DNA from: Roseateles sp. DAIF2
GTDB lineage: Bacteria > Pseudomonadota > Gammaproteobacteria > Burkholderiales > Burkholderiaceae_C
Length of the DNA: 64,000 nucleotides
Assembly: GCF_015624425.1 (NCBI RefSeq)
Contig: NZ_CP049919.1
Span: 5,084,001 to 5,148,000 of the forward strand
Direction of reading: 5' to 3'
The notes under the pieces were generated by a model that was not told the origin of the DNA, searched no databases, and saw only the letters and a list, made by a program, of their open reading frames with translations. The translations under genes and the position numbers were made by a program. Of the stretch, positions 8,139 to 16,050 are shown one piece after another. Position 1 is the first letter of the stretch. The number at the start of each line of letters is the position of its first letter.

Positions 8139-9218
8139 GTGAAGCGTCTTCGCCTCCCGCTCATCCTCCTTCTCCTCCTCCTATTCAGCATCATGGCCCT
8201 CACCCTGTTCTGCCGCAGCGCCCTGCCGACCGAGGCCCAGCGCCAATCCGCCCAGTTCGCCGACGGGCGCTTCCACAATGGCCGCGCGCTGCGCGAGCCG
8301 GGCCTGGGCAAGGGGCTGCAGATCCTGTGGCGCTTCCTGACCGACAAACCGGCCGACGCGACGCCGCAGCGCCAGATCGAGGTGCTGCCGCTGAGCCGTG
8401 CCGACCTGCTGGCAGCGCCCGACCAGAGCCTGTGGCGCCTCGGGCATTCGACCCTGCTGTTCAAGCTGGACGGCAAGTTCTGGCTGACCGACCCGGTGTT
8501 CGCCGAGCGCGCCTCGCCCTTCGCCTTCCTGGGCCCAAAGCGCTTCCATGCGCCGCCGATCGCGCTGGAGGAGCTGCCCGAGATCGAAGCGGTGATCCTG
8601 TCGCATGACCATTACGACCACCTGGACCATGACGCCGTGCTGGCGCTGGCGCCCAAGGTGGCGCGGTTCTTGACGCCGCTGGGCGTCGGCGACCGGCTGA
8701 TCGAATGGGGCATCCCGGCGGCCAAGGTGCAGCAGTTCGACTGGTGGCAGGGCCTGCAGATCGGCGTGCTGCGCCTGGTCGCGACGCCGGCCCAGCATTT
8801 CTCCGGCCGCAGCCTGTCCGACCGCAACCGCACGCTGTGGGCCTCCTGGGTGCTGATGACGCCCGAGGTGCGCCTCTTCTTCAGCGGCGACAGCGGCTAT
8901 TTCGACGGCTTCAAGGCGATCGGCGAGCGCTTCGGTCCCTTCGACCTGACGATGGTCGAGACCGGCGCCTACAACGAGGACTGGCCCGACGTGCACATGC
9001 AGCCCGAGGAGAGCCTGCAGGCACATCTGGACCTGGGCGGCCGGCGCCTGCTGCCGATCCACAACGGCACCTTCGACCTGGCCCTGCATGGCTGGACCGA
9101 GCCCTTCGAGCGCATCGAGGCCCTGGCCGCCGCGCGCGATGTCGCGCTCAGCACGCCGCGCATGGGCGAGCGCCTGGACCTGCGCGCGCCGCTGCCCGGC
9201 AGCGCCTGGTGGCGCTGA
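8139..9218 (+). CDS. Membrane-anchored metallo-beta-lactamase-fold hydrolase (UlaG/NAPE-PLD-like)
   Basis: With a GTG start at 8139 the protein has 359 residues. It begins with a hydrophobic anchor rich in leucine (residues about 4-22), then a metallo-beta-lactamase domain. The metal site SHDHYDHLDH has the HxHxDH pattern, and further ligands lie in TPAQHFSGR, FFSGDSGYF and LLPIHNGTFDL. The arrangement, with WRLGHSTLLFKLDG and LTDPVF before the metal site, is that of the NAPE-PLD/UlaG group, which hydrolyse phospholipid-like or lactone substrates. An ATG at 8193 is the alternative start but would remove half of the anchor. Neither start has a clear Shine-Dalgarno site. Control by the divergent TetR protein is likely. 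Confidence 0.8.
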   Translation: MKRLRLPLILLLLLLFSIMALTLFCRSALPTEAQRQSAQFADGRFHNGRALREPGLGKGLQILWRFLTDKPADATPQRQIEVLPLSRADLLAAPDQSLWRLGHSTLLFKLDGKFWLTDPVFAERASPFAFLGPKRFHAPPIALEELPEIEAVILSHDHYDHLDHDAVLALAPKVARFLTPLGVGDRLIEWGIPAAKVQQFDWWQGLQIGVLRLVATPAQHFSGRSLSDRNRTLWASWVLMTPEVRLFFSGDSGYFDGFKAIGERFGPFDLTMVETGAYNEDWPDVHMQPEESLQAHLDLGGRRLLPIHNGTFDLALHGWTEPFERIEALAAARDVALSTPRMGERLDLRAPLPGSAWWR

Positions 9219-9253
9219 GACGCCCGGAGTGTGCTGTTTTGCACGCCGCGCCC

Positions 9254-9269
9254 CACCCTCCGAAGGGTG
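9254..9269. other. Small hairpin in the 190-bp gap after the metallo-hydrolase
   Basis: CACCCT and AGGGTG pair around CCGA. No T-run follows, so a rho-independent terminator is not supported. The rest of 9219-9408 holds no gene or other signal that I can see. Confidence 0.3.
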
Positions 9270-9408
9270 AATCCGCGGCGCAGCGAAAGCACGGCGCGCC
9301 GGCTTGCGCCTACACTTGCCCGGCCGCCGGCCCTCGCGCCGGCTTCACCGTTCGGAGCGAGCAACCGATCATGCAAGCCCAAGCGCGCCACCGGCGCCAC
9401 CCCTCATC

Positions 9409-9855
9409 ATGAACGCGCAGGGCGACCTGCCCAAGCTGGCGCTGGCGCTGGAGTACGTCGACCTGGGTGCGGCCCTGTACCTGGCCGGCGGCAGCGACCA
9501 TGCGGCGCGCCTGCTGGCCGCCGCGGCCGAGCGCCTGCTGGGCGACCTGGGCCGCCTGCTCGGCGAGCAGGAGCAGACCGACGAGTTGCAGGCCCTGCTG
9601 CAGCGCGTGGCCGAGCGCTACGCGGCGCCACGCTTCGAGGCGCGCGGCCATGTCCAGGCCCGTGGCGGCCAGGCGGCGCTGTCGCGCGCCGGCGAGCTGG
9701 CCGGACTGATGGCCGACAAGGCGCGCCAGGAGACCGAGGCCTTCCTGCGCGCCAGCTGGTACCTGCTGGAATCGATGGGCCTGGAGGCCGTCGCGCCGCA
9801 GCGCCTGCAGGAAGCCATCGAGCTGAGCACCATTCACGCTCACGACGATTTCTAG
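9409..9855 (+). CDS. Conserved-looking small helical protein, function unknown
   Basis: The 148-residue protein is almost entirely helical. The N-terminal segment ALALEYVDLGAALYLAG, followed by HAARLLAAAAERLLGDL, resembles the N-terminal pattern of small HEPN-like or storage-type proteins in betaproteobacteria, but I do not recognise a defined family. The C-terminus ends STIHAHDDF. No signal peptide or membrane segment is visible. The ATG at 9409 is the first plausible start in frame and no strong ribosome site precedes it. It is followed 41 bases later by the PilZ gene on the same strand. Coding status is supported by codon bias and the absence of a better frame. Confidence 0.6.
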   Translation: MNAQGDLPKLALALEYVDLGAALYLAGGSDHAARLLAAAAERLLGDLGRLLGEQEQTDELQALLQRVAERYAAPRFEARGHVQARGGQAALSRAGELAGLMADKARQETEAFLRASWYLLESMGLEAVAPQRLQEAIELSTIHAHDDF

Positions 9856-9896
9856 CCCATTCCTGGCCCGTCACGCGCCGGCGTGATGGTGCTAGC

Positions 9897-10295
9897 ATGG
9901 ACCCGCCCCACCGGGAGTCCATCATCAGTACCGAACGCCGCCATTTCGCCCGCGTCGCCTTCGATGCCGAGGCCCAGCTGACCACCACCAGCCTGCGTCT
10001 GGCGGTCAAGGTGGTCGATCTGTCGCTGAAGGGCGCGCTGCTGCTGCTGCCCGAGGGCGCCCAGGTGAAGCCGGGCGATCCCTGCCTGCTCTCGGTCACC
10101 CTGTCCCAGATGGATGTCGGCATCGCGATGGCCGGCGAGGTGGCCCATGTCGAGCTGGACGGCCGCCGCGTCGGCCTGCTGTGCCGCAGCATCGACATCG
10201 AGAGCATCACCCATCTGCGCCGCCTGCTGGAGATGAATCTCGGCGACGCGCGCCTGCTGGAACGCGAGCTGAAGGCCCTGCTCGCTTCAAATTAG
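9897..10295 (+). CDS. PilZ-domain protein
   Basis: The 132-residue product is a stand-alone PilZ domain, the cyclic-di-GMP receptor fold. It has the arginine motif ERRHFAR near residue 14 and the second motif DLSLKGALLLL near 43, matching the RxxxR and D/NxSxxG signatures with K in place of a variable position. It may control motility, adhesion or polysaccharide. A GGGAG sequence lies inside the predicted first codons, so the true start could be slightly downstream, but no other ATG is available. A glycerophosphodiesterase gene follows after 120 bases. Confidence 0.8.
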   Translation: MDPPHRESIISTERRHFARVAFDAEAQLTTTSLRLAVKVVDLSLKGALLLLPEGAQVKPGDPCLLSVTLSQMDVGIAMAGEVAHVELDGRRVGLLCRSIDIESITHLRRLLEMNLGDARLLERELKALLASN

Positions 10296-10415
10296 GGACA
10301 GGTCTTGCCCCTAGTTCCCGCCTAGTCCGAACGGACTACAAAGCTCCCTCGCATGGCATCGAAGCTTCACCGAAGCCTTCGATCATCGACCCATACGCAA
10401 GAGGAGAGCCCGACG

Positions 10416-11648
10416 ATGCAACGCACCCCGACCCTGCCCGCCCTGGCGGCCGCCCTGCTGCTGTCGGCCGCCGCGCCGGCCGCCCTGGCCTGGAACACGC
10501 TGGACGGCAGCAAGCCGCTGATCATCGCCCACCGTGGCGCCTCGGGCTATCTGCCCGAGCACACGCTGGAAGGCTATGCGAAAGCGATCGAGCTGGGTGC
10601 CAACTACATCGAACCCGACCTGGTGATGACCCGGGACGGCATCCTGGTCGCGCGCCACGAGCCGATGATCGGCGCCACCACCAATGTCGGCAGCATCGCC
10701 GCCTTCGCCGACCGCAAGCGCACCAAAACCGTCGACGGCGTCGCGACCACCGACTGGTTCGTCGAGGACTTCACCCTGGCCGAGCTGAAGACCCTGCGCG
10801 CGGTGCAGCCGCGCGCCAACCGGCCGCAGCAGTACAACGGCCAGTTCCAGGTGCCGACGCTGGACGAGGTGATCGCGCTGGCCAAGGCCAAGAGCCTGGA
10901 GACCGGCCGCCAGATCGGCATCTACCCCGAGCTCAAGCATTCGACCTATATGCAGGGCGTGTCCCAGGGCCTGGGCTTCTCGAAGAACTACTTCGAGGAC
11001 AAGCTGGTCAGCACCCTGCACAACGCCTATGGCAACAGCGCCAACGCGCCGGTCTTCATCCAGAGCTTCGAGGTGCGCAATCTGCAGTACCTGAACAGCC
11101 GCACCGACATCAAGCTGGTGCAGCTGGTCGACGCCGATGACGTCAAGCCCGATGGCTCGATCTCGCTGGCCGCCCCCTATGCCCAGCCGGCCGATGAGGT
11201 GGCCGCGGGCGGCAAGCTGACCTTCGCCGACCTGGTCAGCAATATCGGCCTGTCCTTCGTCGCCACCTATGCCGACGGCATCGGCCCCTGGAAACCCTAT
11301 CTGCTGAAGACCGTGGCCGACGGCGTCGACCGCAACGGCGATGGCGTGGTCAACGGCCTGGACCGCCTGGTCGCCGGCAGCACCGGCGTGATCGAGGCCG
11401 CCCATGCGAACAAGCTGTTCGTCCACACCTGGACCATGCGCGACGACGCCGGCATCCTGGGCTTTGGCAGCGGCCAGGCCGAGATCGAGGCCTATCTGCG
11501 CCTGGGCGTGGACGGCGTGTTCACCGACTTCACCGACACCGGCGTCGCCGCGCTGGCCGCGGTGCCTGAACCGCAGACCTATGCGCTGATGACGGCCGGC
11601 CTGGCCCTGCTGTGGGCGGCCAAGCGCCGCCGCGACCAGAAGAAGTAA
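10416..11648 (+). CDS. Secreted glycerophosphodiester phosphodiesterase with PEP-CTERM anchor
   Basis: The 410-residue protein has a Sec signal (cleavage probably after APAALA), then a GlpQ-type TIM barrel: AHRGASGYLPEHT with the catalytic histidine, NYIEPDLVMTRDG with metal-binding glutamate and aspartate, and ARHEPMIG with the second histidine. Near residues 305-316 it carries DRNGDGVVNGLD, an EF-hand/dockerin-like calcium loop. It ends with VPEPQTYALMTAG, a hydrophobic stretch and KRRRDQKK, a PEP-CTERM sorting signal. It should release glycerol-3-phosphate from phospholipid-derived diesters outside the cytoplasm. The ATG at 10416 has a strong GAGGAGAG site. With the PhoX-like gene it suggests an extracellular phosphorus-scavenging theme. 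Confidence 0.9.
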   Translation: MQRTPTLPALAAALLLSAAAPAALAWNTLDGSKPLIIAHRGASGYLPEHTLEGYAKAIELGANYIEPDLVMTRDGILVARHEPMIGATTNVGSIAAFADRKRTKTVDGVATTDWFVEDFTLAELKTLRAVQPRANRPQQYNGQFQVPTLDEVIALAKAKSLETGRQIGIYPELKHSTYMQGVSQGLGFSKNYFEDKLVSTLHNAYGNSANAPVFIQSFEVRNLQYLNSRTDIKLVQLVDADDVKPDGSISLAAPYAQPADEVAAGGKLTFADLVSNIGLSFVATYADGIGPWKPYLLKTVADGVDRNGDGVVNGLDRLVAGSTGVIEAAHANKLFVHTWTMRDDAGILGFGSGQAEIEAYLRLGVDGVFTDFTDTGVAALAAVPEPQTYALMTAGLALLWAAKRRRDQKK

Positions 11649-11664
11649 GCAGCGGCCGCGAGGC

Positions 11665-12513
11665 TCAGCTCAGCAGGAAGTCGCGCAGGATGGGGTAGGC
11701 CTCCTGCGGCTTGTCGCGCCAGGTGCCATGGCCGGCACCGGGCACGCAGGCGAAGCGGCGCCAGCGCTCGGGCAGGGCCGCGGCGATCTCGCGCGCGTCC
11801 TCGACCGGGCAGACCGGGTCCTGGTCGCCGGTCAGCACCAGCACCGGGCAGGCCGCCCGCGCCAGGCCCGGCAGCAGATCCAGCCCCTGCTTCTCGCCGG
11901 CGACGAAGTGCAGCAGGATCTCGATATTGGCCAGGGTGCGCGCGCCCGACTGCGGGTCCAGCGGCGGCTGGGTGTTGTAGAGGCTGCGGCAGATGCGCCA
12001 ATAGGCCTCCCAGGTCTGGGTGTCGGGCCGGCTCCAGAAGGCCTCGGCCGCGGCGCGCGCCGCGGGCCCGCCCAGGCGGCCGAACCAGTCCAGCTTGCGC
12101 GCGAGGCCCATGTGGTGCGAGGTGCTGGACAGGATGACCTTGGCCGCATGGCCCGGGTGGCGTGCGATATAGCGCTGCGCGACGAAGCCGCCGAAGCTCT
12201 GGCCCAGCACGATCGGCTTCTCGATACCCAGCGCATCGGACAGGCGCACGATGTCGTCGGCCCAATGGTCCAGGGTCCATTCCTCGCGCGGGCGGGCATC
12301 GCTGCGGCCATGGCCGCGGTGGTCGTAGTAGACGATCTGGGCGATGTCGGCCAGGGCCGAGAAACCAGGCTTGAAGGCGCTGTGGTCGAAACCCGGCCCG
12401 CCATGCATGCAGATCAGGGTGGGCTTCTCGCGCATCAGCGCACCGTCGGGCACCAGGCCCGGGCCTTCCACGTCCACGAACAGGCGCACGCCGCCGCCGA
12501 TATCGATTCGCAT
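11665..12513 (-). CDS. Alpha/beta hydrolase (proline iminopeptidase-like)
   Basis: The 282-residue protein is an alpha/beta-hydrolase. The oxyanion segment is MHGGPGFDH, the YYDHRGHGRSD strand-turn is typical, the nucleophile elbow is GQSFGG, the acid is likely in TGDQDPVCPVED and the histidine in GAGHGTW. The HGGPG motif is characteristic of proline iminopeptidases and related amide or ester hydrolases, but the exact substrate cannot be told. No signal peptide. The start at 12513 has GGAGA upstream. It converges with the glycerophosphodiesterase and diverges from the YCII-like gene. Confidence 0.85.
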   Translation of the reverse strand: MRIDIGGGVRLFVDVEGPGLVPDGALMREKPTLICMHGGPGFDHSAFKPGFSALADIAQIVYYDHRGHGRSDARPREEWTLDHWADDIVRLSDALGIEKPIVLGQSFGGFVAQRYIARHPGHAAKVILSSTSHHMGLARKLDWFGRLGGPAARAAAEAFWSRPDTQTWEAYWRICRSLYNTQPPLDPQSGARTLANIEILLHFVAGEKQGLDLLPGLARAACPVLVLTGDQDPVCPVEDAREIAAALPERWRRFACVPGAGHGTWRDKPQEAYPILRDFLLS

Positions 12514-12605
12514 CTTCTTGTCGTCTCCGGTCGCCCTTGGGCTGGCCCGCCAGTATGCGGGCCAAACCGGGTGCGGGATCGCGCGAGCCTGCCTAGACTG
12601 GCGCG

Positions 12606-12995
12606 ATGCGAACAATGCCGCACGCCCTGACCGCCCTGCTGCTGGCGCTGGCCGCCGGCCTGGCCCCGGCCCAGGAGGCGCCACCGGCCGAGCGGCTGTT
12701 CGCCGTCGAGATCCGCACCGGTGCGGCCTGGGATCAGGCCAAGCCGGCCACGGCCCAGCCTCATTTCCGCGCCCATTCCGAGCATCTGGCCCGGCTGCGC
12801 GCCGAGGGCCGGATCGCCATGGGCGCCCGCTACGGCGACAAGGGCCTGCTGGTGCTGAGGGCCGCCGGCCCGGACGAGGCGCGCGCGCTGATGGATGCAG
12901 ATCCCTCGATGCAGAGCCGCACCTTCGGCTACGAGCTGCACGAGATGCGGGTGTTCCAGCCCGGCTGGGTCGGCCCGGCGCCGGCCAAACCCTAG
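12606..12995 (+). CDS. Exported YCII-like protein
   Basis: The 129-residue product has a signal peptide (MRTMPHALTALLLALAAG, cleavage near APAQE) and then a YCII-like ferredoxin fold: FAVEIRTGAAWD, HFRAHSEHLARLRAEGRIAMGA and AAGPDEARALMDADPSM. YCII domains are usually cytoplasmic and resemble muconolactone isomerases; the exported form here is of unknown function. The HSEHLARL segment holds the histidine and acidic positions typical of the family. It stands alone, 70 bases before the kinase operon. Confidence 0.75.
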   Translation: MRTMPHALTALLLALAAGLAPAQEAPPAERLFAVEIRTGAAWDQAKPATAQPHFRAHSEHLARLRAEGRIAMGARYGDKGLLVLRAAGPDEARALMDADPSMQSRTFGYELHEMRVFQPGWVGPAPAKP

Positions 12996-13064
12996 TTCGT
13001 CCGACCCGGCCCCGTTTCGTCGCAAGCCCTGGCGAGCCCGGGGCGGCGGCGCGAGAATCCCGCC

Positions 13065-14153
13065 ATGCCCCCATCCTCCGCCCAACAGGCGTTCCTGCAG
13101 GTCTTCAATCTGCGCGCGATCGCCGCGGTGTTCTATTTCTGCTGCTGCGTCGCGCTGTCGCGCTCCCTGTCCTGGTACGGCGGCGACGGCACCGGCCTGG
13201 ACTGGCTGTTTTCGGCGCTGCGCTATACCCGCCAGACCACCATCACCGGCCTGGCCCTGCTGCTGGCCGTCGCGCTGGTCGAGGCCTGGCTGGCCCGGCC
13301 GGGGCGGCGCTGGGCCATCCCGCTGCGTAGCCTGGCGATCGTGAGCGGCGCGATGGCCGGCATGTTCGGCCGGCATCTGATGGCCCGCACCGACGACCCC
13401 AGCGCGGAATGGAAGTGGAGCTGGGCCCTGTCCACCACCCTGCTCTGGACCCTGCTGGGCGGCGTGGCCTATGCGCTGCTGCTGACCGCCCGCGCCGAGC
13501 GCCAGACGCGCCAGCAGCTGCTGGCCACCGCGCGCCGGCATGAGACCTTGCAGGCCCAGCAGCTGGAGGCTCAGCTGTCGGCGCTGAATGCGCAGATCGA
13601 GCCGCATTTCCTGTTCAACACCCTGGCCAATGTCAAACGCCTGTACGAGACCGCACCGGAGCGCGGCCGCGACATGCTGGTCAGCCTGATCGCCTATCTG
13701 CGCGCCGCCCTGCCCAGCATGCGCCGCAGCGAATCCACCCTGGGCCAGGAGCTGGAGCTGGTGCGCAGCTACCTGACCATCCTGCAGATGCGCATGGGCG
13801 AGCGCCTGGCCTTCGAGATCGAGGCCGAGCCGGCCCTGCTGTCGGCCCGGCTGCCGCCGATGGTGCTGCCGACCCTGGTCGAGAACGCGATCAAGCATGG
13901 ACTGTCACCGCTGCCCGAGGGTGGCCGCATCCATATCAGTGCGCAGCAGCGCAGCGCCGACGAGCTGGCGGTCGAGGTGCGCGACAACGGCCAGGGCTTT
14001 GCCGCCAGCGGCGGCTCCGGCGTCGGCCTGGCCAACACGCGCGCCCGCCTGGCCGCGCTGTTCGGCCCGCGCGCGGCGCTGGAGCTGGAAGCGGCCGAGC
14101 CGCGCGGCGTGGTGGCGCGGGTGCGCCTGCCGCTGGCCGGGGTGCAAACATGA
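13065..14153 (+). CDS. LytS/YehU-type sensor histidine kinase
   Basis: The 362-residue protein has about four membrane helices in residues 10-145 and then a His_kinase (PF06580) and HATPase module. The phospho-acceptor is H181 in QIEPHFLFNTLANVK. The N-box is TLVENAIKHGL, and DNGQGF plus GVGLANTRARL form the G-boxes. These are all the parts of an active LytS-like kinase. It is the first gene of a three-gene unit: its stop overlaps the next start by ATGA, and the third gene is a LytTR response regulator, the natural partner of this class. The signal is unknown; no periplasmic domain of size is seen. Confidence 0.88.
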   Translation: MPPSSAQQAFLQVFNLRAIAAVFYFCCCVALSRSLSWYGGDGTGLDWLFSALRYTRQTTITGLALLLAVALVEAWLARPGRRWAIPLRSLAIVSGAMAGMFGRHLMARTDDPSAEWKWSWALSTTLLWTLLGGVAYALLLTARAERQTRQQLLATARRHETLQAQQLEAQLSALNAQIEPHFLFNTLANVKRLYETAPERGRDMLVSLIAYLRAALPSMRRSESTLGQELELVRSYLTILQMRMGERLAFEIEAEPALLSARLPPMVLPTLVENAIKHGLSPLPEGGRIHISAQQRSADELAVEVRDNGQGFAASGGSGVGLANTRARLAALFGPRAALELEAAEPRGVVARVRLPLAGVQT

Positions 14154-15280
14154 GCGCGGTGCTGCCGACGCCGGCCGATGCCGCGGCCGGCGGTCCGCTG
14201 CGCCATCTCTGGGCCTCCTGGCGTTCGCTGCGCCGCCGCGAGCTGGTCCTATTCCTGCTGATGGGCCTGCTGTACGGCCTGATCGACGTGAGCGCGCTGG
14301 CTCATGTCGACAGCGATGCGCGCTGGTTGCATGCGCTGACGCGCCAGCTGTTCTCGCCGGTGATCGTCACCCTGCTGCTGATGCTGTGCTGGCTGCCGGC
14401 CGCGCGCAGCCGGCCGGACCATCCGCACCGGCTCTGGCGCCTGGGCCTCGCGACCCTGCTGGGCTCGATGATCGCGATGGCCTGCCTGTGGCAGATCGTT
14501 GCGCAGCTGGACTGGCCTTCGATCGGCGACCTGCTGCGCGAGCGCAAGGGCGAGAAATACGCCCGCGCCGTGCCGCCCTGGGCCAGCTTCCTGGGAGACA
14601 GCCTGCAGGTCTTCATCCCCTCGATGCTGACGGTGGCGCTGCTCGAGCTGCTGGCGCGGCGCAAGCGCGCCCAGGCCAGCCTGCAGCAGCTGCTGCATGA
14701 ACAGAGCGTGATGGCGCGCCGCGCGATGGCGGCGCGGCTGGCGGTGATGCAGGCCCAGGTGGAGCCGCAGTTCCTGTTCGACATCCTGGTCGATGTCGAG
14801 CAGGCCTATGCCGCCGGCGATGCCGAGGCGCCCATCCAGATGGAGCGGCTGATCCGCCATCTGCGCGTCGCGCTGCCGCGCCTGCGCGAGATGGGCGGCA
14901 CGCCGGAGAGCGAGGCCGAGCTGCTGGAGAGCTATCTGGCCGTGGTGGCCGGCCGGCGCAAGGCGCGGGTCAGCTTCCAGGCCCATTGGCCCGAGGCGCT
15001 GCGCGGCGCGCCGCTGCCGCCGATGCTGCTGCTGCCGCTGCTGCAGCGCGCGCTGCGCCTGGCCGCACCGGCGCTGCCGGGGCGCTGCAGCTTCAGCGTC
15101 GAGCCGCTGGACGGCGGCCTGCGCCTGCTGCTGGGCTTCGACCGGCCGGATCTGTGCGGCGAGGACGCCGAGCTGCGGGACCTGTCGCAGCGCCTGCAGG
15201 CCCTGTCCGGCGGGCCGACCGAGCTGCGCTGCCGCAGCAGCGAGGACGCCACCCTGTTCATCCTGGAGCTGAAACCATGA
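14150..15280 (+). CDS. Degenerate LytS-like kinase homologue (probable pseudokinase)
   Basis: The 376-residue protein copies the layout of the preceding kinase: four membrane helices in residues about 20-175, then a PF06580-like region. The motif reads VEPQFLFDILVD, with glutamine (Q207) in place of the phospho-acceptor histidine, and the N-box region reads LLPLLQRALRLA, without the asparagine that binds magnesium-ATP. Glycine-rich ATP loops are also absent. It cannot autophosphorylate by the normal route. It overlaps both neighbours by 4 bases (ATGA), so it is made in step with the active kinase and the regulator. A heterodimer that tunes the active kinase is a reasonable inference. Confidence 0.85.
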   Translation: MSAVLPTPADAAAGGPLRHLWASWRSLRRRELVLFLLMGLLYGLIDVSALAHVDSDARWLHALTRQLFSPVIVTLLLMLCWLPAARSRPDHPHRLWRLGLATLLGSMIAMACLWQIVAQLDWPSIGDLLRERKGEKYARAVPPWASFLGDSLQVFIPSMLTVALLELLARRKRAQASLQQLLHEQSVMARRAMAARLAVMQAQVEPQFLFDILVDVEQAYAAGDAEAPIQMERLIRHLRVALPRLREMGGTPESEAELLESYLAVVAGRRKARVSFQAHWPEALRGAPLPPMLLLPLLQRALRLAAPALPGRCSFSVEPLDGGLRLLLGFDRPDLCGEDAELRDLSQRLQALSGGPTELRCRSSEDATLFILELKP

Positions 15281-16050
15281 GAAGCCTGCTCGCCCCCACC
15301 GCCGTGATCGCCGAGGACGAGCTGACCCTGCGCCAGGAGCTGATCGAGCGCCTGTCCCAGCTCTGGCCCGAGCTGTCCATCGTCGGCGAGGCGGCCGACG
15401 GCGTGCAGGCGCTGCGCCTGCTCGACGAGCACCGGCCCGACATCCTGTTCCTCGACATCCAGATGCCCGGCGCCACCGGCCTGGACGTGGCGCGCCAGGT
15501 GGCCGGCCGCGCCCATGTGGTCTTCGTCACCGCCTACGACCAGTACGCGGTGCAGGCCTTTGACCAGGGCGCGGTGGACTATCTGCTGAAGCCGCTGCAG
15601 GCCACGCGCCTGTTCACCGCGATCGGCCGGGTCAAGCAGCGCCTGGCCCAGCCGCCGGCCGAGCTGGGGGACGTGCTGAACCAGCTGGCCACGCGCCAGG
15701 CCGGCGCGCCCGCCGGCCGCGGCAGCTTCCTGCGCTGGATCAACGCCTCGGTGGGCCAGACCCTGAAGCTGATCACGGTCGACGAGGTGCTGTACTTTCA
15801 GTCCGACAGCAAGTACACCAAGGTCGCGACCCGCGACAGCGAGGCCCTGATCCGCAAGCCGCTGAAGGAGCTGGTCGAGGAACTGGACCCACAGCAGTTC
15901 TGGCAGATCCACCGCTCGACCCTGGTCAACGCCGGCGCGGTGGCCGGCGTCACGCGCGACTTCCGCGGCCGCATGCAGATCAAGCTGAAGGAAAGCGCCG
16001 ACACCCTGCTGGTGGCGGAGAGCTACACGCATCTGTTCAAGCAGATGTGA
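15277..16050 (+). CDS. LytTR-family response regulator
   Basis: The 257-residue protein has an N-terminal receiver domain (AVIAEDELTLR with the acidic pocket, phospho-acceptor D60 in ILFLDIQMPG, threonine in FVTAYDQYAVQAF, lysine in YLLKPL) and a C-terminal LytTR DNA-binding domain (VDEVLYFQSDSKYTKV, FWQIHRSTLVNAGAV). Regulators of this AlgR/YehT group bind direct repeats upstream of a few target genes. The ATG at 15277 overlaps the pseudokinase stop by 4 bases. The next gene starts at its stop codon, so the hydrolase at 16047 could belong to the same unit. Confidence 0.92.
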   Translation: MRSLLAPTAVIAEDELTLRQELIERLSQLWPELSIVGEAADGVQALRLLDEHRPDILFLDIQMPGATGLDVARQVAGRAHVVFVTAYDQYAVQAFDQGAVDYLLKPLQATRLFTAIGRVKQRLAQPPAELGDVLNQLATRQAGAPAGRGSFLRWINASVGQTLKLITVDEVLYFQSDSKYTKVATRDSEALIRKPLKELVEELDPQQFWQIHRSTLVNAGAVAGVTRDFRGRMQIKLKESADTLLVAESYTHLFKQM

